Assembly (NCBI GenBank): GCA_027924585.1
Contig: BSBM01000825.1
Coordinates: forward strand, 2,336,001 to 2,400,000
Length of the DNA: 64,000 nt
Source: Larix kaempferi
Taxonomy: Eukaryota; Streptophyta; Pinopsida; Pinales; Pinaceae
Direction: 5' to 3'
Under the pieces are notes generated by a model. It worked only from the letters and a program-made list of their open reading frames with translations. It was not told where the DNA came from and searched no databases. The translations under genes and the position numbers were made by a program. Shown in pieces: positions 25,801-35,404 of the stretch (position 1 is its first letter; each line of letters starts with the position of its first letter).

Positions 25801-26053
25801 GTCTTTAAAATGGGAATTATTTGCAGGGCTCATCTCTTCCCTGTACCACCACAGTACGCTTGCCCCATTGATTAATAAGGCAACACCAACACCTTATACC
25901 ACACAGGCACTCAGAATATCTATTATGCTTTGCTAATATCAAAATTAATTCGAAAAATAAAAGGGGAATTAATTTAACTCACCCAGAAACAACTCTGGAG
26001 AAGTAGCGAATGCCAGGAATTATATTCCTCATGCTCCTAAGCATTTTCTGCAT
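22857..26053 (-). CDS. Acyl-activating enzyme (AMP-forming acyl-CoA synthetase), three exons
   Basis: Proposed exons: 26053-25983, 25840-25612, 24329-22857; introns of 142 and 1282 bp have GT/AG ends and phases that join in frame, giving 590 residues. The enzyme would adenylate a carboxylic acid and transfer it to CoA. In the 590-residue numbering the core motifs are intact: P-loop [11 protein letters not shown] (about 225-235), YGLTETYGP (363-371), GWFHTGDLG (452-460), [13 protein letters not shown] (474-486) and the A10 motif KTSTGKIQK with catalytic Lys near 566. The exon 2 start, [16 protein letters not shown], is typical of the plant AAE1/AAE2-like clade. Exon 1 adds a basic, acid-free N-terminus ([19 protein letters not shown]) like a mitochondrial presequence. 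The C-terminus is YKKE, so there is no PTS1 peroxisomal signal. Starting at the ATG at 25833 instead would give 564 residues. Substrate cannot be read from sequence. Confidence 0.93.
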
Positions 26054-26690
26054 CGACTCAGCCTGGAGGATTTTACTTGCTTTGCAGTACATTAACATAT
26101 TTCTGCCAATTGCCCGTCGGAATGGAGAAGGAAGACTGCCTTATCCTCAAGAACCTTAAATTCAATCGCCCATCGGGAAGGAGAAGGGGACTTGCTTATC
26201 GTCAAGATTCCCCATAGTTGAAACTTCAACCTACAATTATTGTTATGCTGTCTTAATTAATACCTCTGTTTAGAAAAATATGCCGAAAGCATTTTTTATG
26301 CAGAGGGTGATTTTCATTGCTAAGCGCCGAACAGTCACTTTCCCGTCTTTCGTTGTTGTCAAACACCTATAGTAAATTGCCAAGTGCGGTTTCGTCCACG
26401 TGACAACATTTTTCTTAATAGTATGGTCACTTTACTGCCCGTCTCCCAAATTCTTTGCTGGACTCTCCGTCTCCGTTCTTCTCGCTCCTGCCGGCACGAA
26501 AACCAGCGATGGCAATGACTGAATGAACCACCTCTAACAGATTGCTTCTAAACATTACAGATAATTTATTGTTTCTTCTCGACTGCGGCGAGCAACATGG
26601 ACGCCGCTGTGATTCTCAGGATAATGCGTGGGTGATTAGTTTGAACCGTCGGAGCTCCTTCTGCCTACGTCGTGCTATTCGCAAGAATCA
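26054..26690 (-). promoter_or_regulatory. 5' flank of the acyl-activating enzyme gene
   Basis: Upstream of the proposed start, the first 70-80 bp are conserved next to pseudogene copy 2 (38744-38820). Two further in-frame ATGs at 26092 and 26098 could extend the protein, but a one-base difference in copy 2 breaks that frame, so 26053 is preferred. No clear TATA box was found. A copia fragment begins at about 26690. Confidence 0.4.
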
Positions 26691-26694
26691 AACG

Positions 26695-27960
26695 GGCAGG
26701 AAGATCAAAGTGTTGGAATTCTAACAATGGAGAATAATACACCTCAAAGGACTTTGATGTGTTTTGAAGAGAAGCAAAGATCAAGACAGGCTTGCTAGTA
26801 ACTTACAACCTGGTTGCAGAGAGGAAGAATCAAATCCATCATAGTTGAAGAGAGGAAGAATCAATCCATCATAGAGACGACCAAGGTAATGATCCATGAC
26901 ATGGATTTGCCCATGTGTTTTTAGGTAGAGGCATGCAATATCGTTGTATACATATTGAAGAAGTGTCCTTAGTGCCCACATGACACTCATGGAAAAAGAC
27001 AAAAACAGATTTACAAGAAACCTTATGCTAAGCCCACATGACACTCATGGAAAAAGACAAAAAAAGATTTACTCGAAACCTTGGGTATCATAGTGTTGTG
27101 TATTTGGTTGTCTTGTTAATATAATTCATGTTTGTGACTAGAAGACTCTAAGATTCTTGCACACTCCAGTGTTAAGTGTATTTTGTGTTGGTTACAATGA
27201 GACTTCTAAGGTGTACAGTTTTCGCATTCCATCACAAAGTCTATAGTAGAGCAAGTCGTACTATTTGACAATGATGTATTGTCTTTTAAGTATAAGGAAC
27301 CTTTTATGGAATTTGAGGTGGGAGAAAATCATGTTGTTTTTTATCTATATATTATAACAAAATTAGATTTATATCGTCAATGTTTTAGGGAAGGAATAAA
27401 TATTTTTTTACCATCTAGTTTAGCAAGGAAGCCAACAAGATAAGTTATCTAGACTTTGCAAGAGGCACATGAGTAAGCAAGAGTGTCAAAATCTTCTTTC
27501 CAAGTGATTTAGCCCTCTAAGAAGTTTTCTACATATGTTTCTCTAATGTCTTGGATCATTGAAGCCTTCGAGTGTCAAGGAGGAAAATACAAAGAAGTCA
27601 TGGAGGGATGCCATGGTTAAGCGGTATAATTCCATCTTGAAGAAAAATGTATGGGAGATTGTACGAAGACTAGAGAAAGCAATGATTGATTTTAAAGGGA
27701 TGTTCAAAAGAAAACATGCCACTTATGGGAGCAGAGAGAAGTACATGGCCAAATTCATAAAAGGAGAATTATCCCAAAGAGAAGGAGTTTACCATGACAA
27801 TACATTTTCTCCTATGGTTAAGTATAATTCTATCGGAGTCATCATGTCTTTAGCAATAGTTTTGGTTGGACCTTATACTAGATGGATATAAAGACAATTT
27901 TTCTAATGGTTTCATTGAAGAGGAAGTGTACATATAGGGGGGTTTTGAGGTGCATGGGCA
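26695..27960 (+). pseudogene. Ty1-copia integrase and RT fragment
   Basis: Integrase pieces: KIKVLEF, YTSKDFDVF and IHDMDLPM, then EACNIVVYILKKCP (about 26700-26985). RT start: KSWRDAMVKRYNSILKKNVWEIV, ATYGSREKYMAKFIKGE and YHDNTFSPMVKYNSIGV (27559-27891). The fragment stops near the GFEVHG block at about 27955, beyond which an unrelated repeat follows. It is the same family as the element split at 10087. The part from 27613 onward is repeated at 34139-34490, inside the tandem duplication. Confidence 0.85.
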
Positions 27961-28865
27961 AAATTGTTAGTCGATGAAGCTAAATTCTGGCATATTTTAA
28001 ACCATTGAAAGCCATCTCTCCCACCAATGCCAGCTCAATCTCCTATTTCGGTTGGTCATTAGAATGTAGGTAATGAATTAAATGCTTAGTAGCTTCCAGA
28101 TGAAGCCATTTTCTTCAAATGGAAGGTATTTCGAACGCTCTTGACGCCTCGTGGATTTCTTTGGCAAGGTTTAGCTGTATTGTAACTTATGGCCACCTCT
28201 TGTACATATGAAAGTTGTTGTATTTTCCCTTTAGGCTTGGGTGTAAGGAGAATGAAAAAGAATTAATTCTAGATCCTCTGTCTCTAAAAATTTTCCCATG
28301 ATCTCTACGCAATTGTTGTAGCTTGTTTGTTGTCCGTATTTATTTTCAATTTCATGGTGTTTTTCTATGCGAGTTTTGTTGTACGCAAGTCACTAAAGGA
28401 GATTCAACCTCTAACAAAATTGATTAAGCACTAGCTCACAGCTAGAGAACATTGTTGCATACCTATAAGTTTGATCTTGGGGTGGGTATGGTTTTCAACC
28501 TCTAAAAACAGGTGTTAGAGCTCTAAAGTTATTACACTAGTATGAACTAGGTCCATCAGAGAACCTGGTATCAACACAAACCATAGGGTCGGTCTTTTAT
28601 AGTCTATAGATCTAACAAACTCCCTTGAAGTGAGGATGATCTGGTCCACAAGTAGGGGTCTTTGGTTCTAACATTTCCACAAAATCCACAATGTCTCATA
28701 GATTAGTCGGTTGTTATAGTTGATTCGACCATGGCCTCGTCAACCATTCAGTCGATCGATTAGTCGAGCCTCTAGTTGACTGCTCTACTAATCGACTGTT
28801 GTCTATCGACTGGCTATCTCCAAAAGATCCAAAGGTGTGATAAACTGCATGACCTTAAGTTCCAA
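27961..28865. repeat. Unidentified repeat, present in both duplication units
   Basis: About 900 bp, repeated at about 34497-35404. It contains TAGTCGA-rich stretches (28735-28810) and CTGGTATCAACAC, reminiscent of an LTR/primer-site region, but no coding sequence. It replaces the C-terminal third of the acyl-activating enzyme pseudogene in both units. Confidence 0.65.
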
Positions 28866-28910
28866 CATCATAAAGAAAGCTCTCCATTGTGCTTCAGTTC
28901 TTAACATCTA

Positions 28911-30049
28911 TGAGTGAGGAGGAGCTGCATTAAACGAATTTGAAACTCGACATTTCGATCCCTACTCTGGGATCATCATCAGGAGACGACAGTTGAAGCC
29001 TGCAAGGATAAAGACGCCCGTGAAACATCCATAACTATATGAAACAGTGATTCTTAGTTTTAATAATTTAATTAGGGTTTTTTCCTTAAGGTTGGTTGGC
29101 TTATTATGCTTAAAGAAGTTGATGAAAATGAAAAAAAACTTAAATGTAAAAATAAATGTGAGAGAAATATAATGTTATACTAATATAATGTATAATTTAA
29201 ATGTGAAACTCAATTTGTGTTTATTAAGTGTAAGATTATAATATAGTGTATTAATTTAATGAAATTTTTTAAAGATTAATGTTATTATAAAATTATGGTG
29301 TGTGAATTTTAATGATGATGGGAATTTATAATTCGGTATGTAGTATAGTGGTAAATTTATCATTTTGAATTCTAACATTTAAAGATTATATAATAATTTA
29401 ATCTCAAGTAAATTTATCCTATAGATCTTATTGTGAATTAAATATTTTTTATCAAATTTATAATTTTAATAATATTAAACTAATTTATATGTATATGAAA
29501 GTTTTATGATAAGTGCTAAATGATGCAATTCTTGGATTATAATTTTAATGTAATATGGTGTTATATAATATAATGTAGTATAATAATAATAAAAGTATAG
29601 TATGGTATAAAATATAATAAGTATAGTATAATATGATGTTTTATATAGTGTGAGGTTCCATGATGAATTATAATTTAATAGTGTAATTATAATTTAAAAT
29701 AATATCATTGTTAAGTTAATTTATAATTCAGAGAATGATGTGAAGGTTACAAGATGGGATTGTTGACTGATGTTTAGGGAAGGTGGTTAATTTATAAAGT
29801 TATTATGTTCCTACAGAGGGTTATTTGGGATGTGATTATCTTCTAAATATTAATTTTAATTTTATCTTAGGTTAGGTTATTAAGTCATGAGGATCTTCTA
29901 CTTTGTAGGGAGTGAATAAGCGGTTTCCAAGAGTCACTGAGCTTTGTGCCATCATCCCTATTAAGGCAATTTTGGTTTAAGTTGATTTCAATTTTCTCCC
30001 TAACTTTCCGTTTTATTAGGTTGTCTTCCCTAGCTAAGACTCTGGCGTT
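28911..30049 (-). mobile_element. Insertion with 13-bp direct repeats and a hammerhead-like core (Penelope-like candidate)
   Basis: Copy 2 is uninterrupted here (35420-35460), whereas copy 1 carries 1139 bp flanked by TTCTTAACATCTA at 28898-28910 and 30050-30062. The insert is AT-rich, lacks ORFs, terminal inverted repeats and a poly(A) tail, and has a hammerhead ribozyme-like core near its left end on the minus strand. Target duplications of this length and hammerheads are known from Penelope-like retroelements, and such elements have been reported in conifers. Assignment is inference; reverse transcriptase is absent. Confidence 0.6.
28945..28990 (-). ncRNA. Hammerhead ribozyme-like motif
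   Basis: On the minus strand the order is CTGATGA (28982-28976), T, GATCCC, loop AGAGTA, GGGATC (a perfect 6-bp stem II), GAAA (28956-28953), then TGTC ending at 28949 as a possible cleavage triplet. The bases after it (GAG) can pair with CTC just before CTGATGA as the inner part of stem I. Stem III would be minimal, as in hammerheads that act as dimers. Not tested. Confidence 0.6.
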
Positions 30050-30194
30050 TTCTTAACATCTAGTTTAGAAACTCTCAAGGAGGGACCTCTTGTCATAGGT
30101 CTTTCGTTTGGTTAGAACTTGTAATGGAAGCCAACCCCCATTTAGGCTTCCAAACACACAAGGATATGTTTTTTCAAGGCCATATACGTATTAT

Positions 30195-31555
30195 CAATGT
30201 TTGAAAAATTGAAATGGGACTCAGAATCGGTCGAGGGTCAACTCGGAATCGGAATCAAAATCGGTAATGAATCGGCCATAAGTCGGCCGATTTGAATTCA
30301 ATGAATCGGTTTACTCAAAAATACATAAAATATTTAAATTTTAAAGAAAAACAACATTTTCAAGATTTTAGGATTGTTGTTATGACCCAGACCAGTTGTT
30401 TGAAGGCCAAAGAGCACCTATACTTGTTGTGTAGGGCTGCTTTCATCCACAGTACTACCCGTAATTTATTTTTAGCCTTTAAGATGATTTTCATGACTTT
30501 TTACTGCTGCAAAGGTCATAACAGGCACATGTTTGCTTCAAAATTGTTGTACAAGGGTTTGAACAGCTTCAACCTAAGTTGCATGAAACGGGGAAACAAG
30601 GACGAAATGGGGAAACTTCGAAATAGGGGAAACGTGACCCCCAAAATTTTGGAAATGAGGAAATGCAATATATAAATGTGTGTGTGTGTGTGTGTGTGTG
30701 TTAACTTAATAAATTAGCAAAGACATTTACAAAAATCAATGTGAAATATAAATCATCAATCATACATGTCAACGAATCATTGCCTATATTGGGATCCTAT
30801 TCATCAATAGCACCCTATGCCTACCTCCTGTAGGCTCTAGCCCTTGCCTCTAACTCAAATTTCAAAGTTTATCCTCCAAGGACATTGGTCAACGACTCAA
30901 CACACTACAATTTTGATGAAACTAATGTAGAAAAAGCTTCCCATGCTTGATAAGTGATTTTGCATGAGTGAAGAGTACATTTTTATTAAGGTCATGACAG
31001 AGGAATTCAACAATCAACACCACCAACATTAAGGTACATATAGGGGTTGATGTGCTTGATTAAATGCCAATTCCATACCCTCATACATGATAGAATCTGG
31101 TGGAAATCTTGCAATCCTAAAATCCTGAAAACTATTAAGTCTGCTGAATTTTGAATGAGATCTAAAAATCTACTTTTTGCATATGAAGTCCGATGAGGTT
31201 GGAACCACTCTCAAACATCCTGAAACAATTAATGGTAAAAGGATGGAAAATAAAAGATAAGGAGAATGTCACTTTTACTTACCATTACCATTAATATCAC
31301 CAAATCCTATTGCACCATGGGGATATTGCATTGTTTTTTTGAGTCCGCCAGCACCCACACAAAATTCTAGACAAACCGGCCAATTTTTTACATAACTCGG
31401 CCGATTAGACCGGTTTGGTACCAAACCGGCCGATTCAGTGTTCAGATCGGCTGGTTCGGTACCGAACCGATTTGCAGACCTATTCGATTCGGTTCCTTAT
31501 CAAATTGGTAGATCGGCCGATTCCGAAACCGATTTGGCCGATTTTTAAAACACAG
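30195..31555. mobile_element. Non-autonomous hAT-type DNA transposon, 1361 bp
   Basis: An 8-bp target duplication, CGTATTAT (30187-30194 and 31556-31563), flanks the insert; copy 2 has the single empty site (35576-35583). Ends are CAATGTTTGAAAAATTG and, inverted, CTGTGTTTTAAAAATCG, matching at 13 of 17 positions. Subterminal regions carry many TCGGCCGATT-like motifs (30220-30300, 31375-31550), as hAT elements often do. No transposase is encoded; the 127-codon plus ORF at 30292-30675 resembles none. Confidence 0.88.
30677..30701. repeat. (TG)n microsatellite
   Basis: Twelve TG units inside the hAT-type element. Confidence 0.95.
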
Positions 31556-33001
31556 CGTATTATGTGGAAACCGAGTTCCTCCATTGTGGATAGCTAGCAA
31601 GCTGGAAGGAGGTGGGGAACCACTTGTCATAACATGAACATGAACAATGTGAGGAAGAATTCTACATTTGCAATGATTACATAATATTGTTGGTGCACTT
31701 TGTGTTCAACAATGGCCTCAAATATATCTTTTGCTTTTACACTTATGAGGCAAATGCTGGTTCCACCTTGTGCAGCCATACCCCATGAAAAACCCCAACC
31801 GTTACAACGAAACATGGGTACTGTCGACAGGTAAACCGGCCCAGACTTCATTTCCCACATTCAAATGTTACTGGCGCCTCTATGGCCGTACACAACACCT
31901 TTAGGACTAGACATGGTGCCTGATCTATGGTTGGATGTATAGTTTAATGCAATAGGTTCTCATTCATCTTCAGGCAAGAGAATCTCAAAATTGGGATCTC
32001 CATTTATCAAAAAGCTTTTCATAGTCCATAAGGCCTTGATGATCATCATTCAAATATGTTCAATGCTTATCCAATTTATGAATCACAATAATGAATGATA
32101 ATTCCTTTTTAAATATGAAAGAATTCTGACTGCTGCTTTTGTAACTTCCAAGAACTGGTAATCCACAAAGACCATCGTAGCTTCTGAATGCCTCTAAGAA
32201 TTCAAATGTTTATTCTATGCAAGGTAAAAGAACATGTCAGAGCTCTGATTGCCTTGAGAGTATAGGCGTTAGTTTAATATAGGCCCTACCATACTCGTTG
32301 AATAAATAAATATCCTCTATCCTACGGGAAGTACATTCTGAGCATCTTGATTGTGAATTGGGTACTGTCTAAGGATGGAAATTATGGGACGGTGTTGTAC
32401 AAAAGCTTAGAGTTGTCCCAAAACCTTCAAATCATTAGAGACACAAGGCAATTTAAACTGTAAGCGAACTGATGATAAGGGAGTATCTGTATTTAATGTG
32501 AGAAAAAAAATTCAAACATTGGGATATGCCTTGTAGTAATATATTTTGCAATATCACATTGAAAAACTACAAGTCAAAGATTGTATAAAAGGTATGACAA
32601 TGAAATCTGAAACCACTGGCCATGTTAATATCAGAGTTAGGCGGACGCTAGGAACTTGTACCCACTTTAAAATCTGTTAACATTGGGTACTAGTCTTCTT
32701 ATAAACCAAATAGAAACTAAGGTGCTTTGAGCCTAGCAGAGCACCAGTTACCATTTACCTGTCTGTCTATGGTTTGTGGAATTTGCCTCACATTTCAATT
32801 TCTCTTTGTCATGTGCTTGCTGTCTTTGGATCTGGATAATGGACCAGCTGAATGAATTCTAATTAGTTTTTTCCCCTAAAGAATAATAATTCTTATTCAT
32901 ATTACATAACAAAATAAAAATTACAATTGATATGGATCTTTTATCAGAGTTTCTTCCTAAAAGATGGAGGATGTCACTTGAGAAATCTAATCTGTTAAAA
33001 G

Positions 33002-33158
33002 GTTATGGAGGCTGCTGTCACCTGAGGAATCTAATCTGTTAAAGTTTCGCCGAGAGATTCAGATGACCGTAAATTGATAGTTATGGAGGCTGCTGTCACC
33101 TGAGGAATCTAATCTGTTAAAGTTTCTCCGAGAGATTCACATGACTGTAAATTGGTAC
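33002..33158. repeat. Tandem duplication, period 78 bp, in the pseudogene intron
   Basis: Two copies start GTTATGGAGGCTGCTGTCAC. Copy 2 of the pseudogene has the same doubling (about 37315-37470); the intact gene has one diverged unit near 25240. It arose before the large tandem duplication. Confidence 0.85.
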
Positions 33159-35404
33159 AAAGAGATAAACACAAACATATCACAAACAAGAATTGAATAC
33201 AAGTTACAGTGTGGCTTATTGAAAAACATCCTCATTCATTTGGAGAGTTTCATTTTAAACACTTTAAAATAGAAAATAGGATCCAAGCATTTAAGTAAGA
33301 ACTTTTTGAGTCATTTGAAAAGATTAATTGATGATGGTTTTTAAGTCCATTAAAATCAATTTAGTTTATTAGATTTTAAAAAGGATAAATTATTTGATTT
33401 GTTTTAAAATATTATTTTCATAAAGTAAAAGTTTAAAGAGAAGTGTTCCTAATTTGCTATAGTTTTGAGGAGTTGGAAAAATAGTTTTGAAATATAATTT
33501 TGAGGAGTTGGAAAAATAAATTTGAAGAGTTGGAAAATTAGAAAAATTAATATTAAAACATTAAAACAAAGATTATAGAACTAAGAATAAGATTAGTTTT
33601 TGCTCCGGTTAACTCTTAAGGGATATGTCAATTAAACGAATATGGAGCTACACAAGCAAATTTCCCCCAAAATATATCGTTTTGAAGGAATAAACATGAG
33701 CCACAGACTTGTTTATAACTTACAACCTCCCCTGTTTTGATATTTAGAGAGGCGCGAAGCATCGAGGCAAGCCTTCGACAGCGCTCTGCTGTTTGCGCCC
33801 ATGTAAATCGAGTAGATCCGTAGACTACTGAAGTTCCTTCTCTATACGTGCTGCCTGCTCTCTCCAAGAAACTTATTGGCGAGAGAGGATCTCTGTTGGC
33901 CTTGCATGGCTTCAGTTCTTTAAAATAGGAAGTCTTTGGGATTATTTCTTCCCTGCACCACAAACGCAATACGTTTGTCCCACTGGTTAATGAAACAACG
34001 CCAACTTATCTACTGTGCGTGGCCAATATCAAAATAAAGTAAAAAAATGGGAGGATTTGATTTAACTCACTGATAAACAACTGTGGAGATGTAGCGAATG
34101 CGAGGAATTATCCTCCTGATGCTCCCGATTATTTTCTCCATGGTTAAGGGGTATAATTCCACCTTGAAGAAGAATGTAAGGGAGATTGTACCAAGACTAG
34201 AGAAAGTAATGATTGATTTTAAAGGGCTATTCAAAAGCAAATATGTCACTTATGGGAGCAGAGAGAAGTACATGGCCAAATTCATAAAAAGAGAATTATC
34301 CCAGACAGGAGGAGTTTACTATGACAATACATTTTCTCATCTGGTTAGGTATAATTCTATTGGAGTCATCATGTTTTTAGTAATAGTTTTGGTTGGACCT
34401 TATACTAGATGGATATAAAGACAATTTTTCTAATGGTTGCATTGAAGAGGAAGTGTACATATAGGGGGGTTTTGAGGTGCATGGCCAAGATTGTTAGTCG
34501 ATGAAGCTAAATTATGGCACATTTTAAACCATTGAAAGCCATCTCTCCCATCAATGCCAGCTCAATCTCCTATTTCGGCTGGTAGATAGAATGTAGGTAA
34601 TGAATTAAATGCTTAGCAGCTTCCAGGTGAAGCCATTTTCTTCAAATGGAAGGTATTTTGAAGGCTCTAGACGCCTCGTGGATTTCTTTGGCAAGGTTTA
34701 GCTGTATTGTAACTTATGGCCACCTCTTGTACATATGAAAATTGTTGTATTTTCCCTTTAGGCTTGGGTGTAAGGAGAATATAAAAAAATTAATTCTAGA
34801 TCCTCTATCTCTAAAACCTTTTCCCCTGATCTCTATGCAATTGTTGTAGCTTGCTTGTTGTCTGTCTTTATTTTCAATTTCATGTTGTTTTGCTATGCGA
34901 GTTTTGTTGTACGCAGGTCACTAAAGGAGATTCGGCCTCTAACAAAATTGATTAAGCACTAGCTCATAGCTAGAGAAACATTGTTGCATACCTATAAGTT
35001 TGATCTTGGGGTGGGTATGGTTTTCAACCTCTAAAAACAGGTGTTAGAGCTCCAAGGTTATTACACTGGAATGAGTTAGGTCCATCAAAGAACCTGGTAT
35101 CAACACAAACCATAGGGTCGTTCTTTTATAGTCTATAGATCTAGCAAACTCCCTTGAAGTGAGGATGATCTGGTCCACAAGTAGGGGTCATTGGTTCTAA
35201 CGTTTCCACAAAATCCACAATGTCTCATAGATTAGTTGGTTGTTCTAGTTAATCCGACCATAGCCTCGTCGACCATTCAGTCGATCGATTAGTCGACCGC
35301 TTAGTCGAGCCTCTAGTTGACTGCTCTGCTAATCGAATGTTGTCTATCAACTAACTATCTCCAAAAGATCCAAAAGTGTGATAAAACTGTATGAACTTAA
35401 GTTC

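Larger units (their letters stand above)
27613..34140. repeat. Tandem duplication unit 1 (copia fragment, unknown repeat, acyl-activating enzyme pseudogene)
   Basis: The unit runs from ATGGTTAAG inside the copia RT to the start codon region of pseudogene exon 1. It is followed directly by a second unit beginning with the same copia sequence. The junction at 34137-34142 reads CTCCATGG: copia supplies CCATGG and the pseudogene supplies CTCCAT, a 4-base microhomology. Removing two later insertions (about 1.37 and 1.15 kb) leaves about 4.0 kb. Confidence 0.9.
28866..34141 (-). pseudogene. Acyl-activating enzyme pseudogene, copy 1
   Basis: Exons mirror the intact gene: exon 1 34141-34071, exon 2 33952-33724 (both with conserved splice sites), and exon 3 in pieces, 32193-31556, 30194-30050 and 28910-28866. 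Defects: the exon 2 Met equivalent to 25833 is Ile; a deletion (gene positions about 24208-24660) removes the second acceptor and the start of exon 3; a 12-bp insertion splits the AMP-binding P-loop (YTS, then NHRS, then GTM, about 31920-31950); several frameshifts; and about 170 C-terminal residues are missing. Two transposable elements interrupt exon 3. Copy 2 shares the deletion, the P-loop insertion and the truncation, so these predate the duplication. Confidence 0.92.

Noticed and set aside
28700-28815. TCGA-rich palindromic stretch as a CRISPR-like or regulatory array
   Set aside because: Units are irregular, part of a dispersed plant repeat also present at 35245-35365.
28911-30049. Reading the hammerhead-bearing insertion as a LINE or retrozyme
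   Set aside because: No poly(A) tail or LINE ORF for the first; no paired LTRs, second hammerhead or 4-5-bp duplication for the second.
30292-30675. 127-codon plus ORF inside the hAT-type element
   Set aside because: No hAT dimerisation or zinc-finger motifs and low-complexity AT-rich codons; not a transposase.
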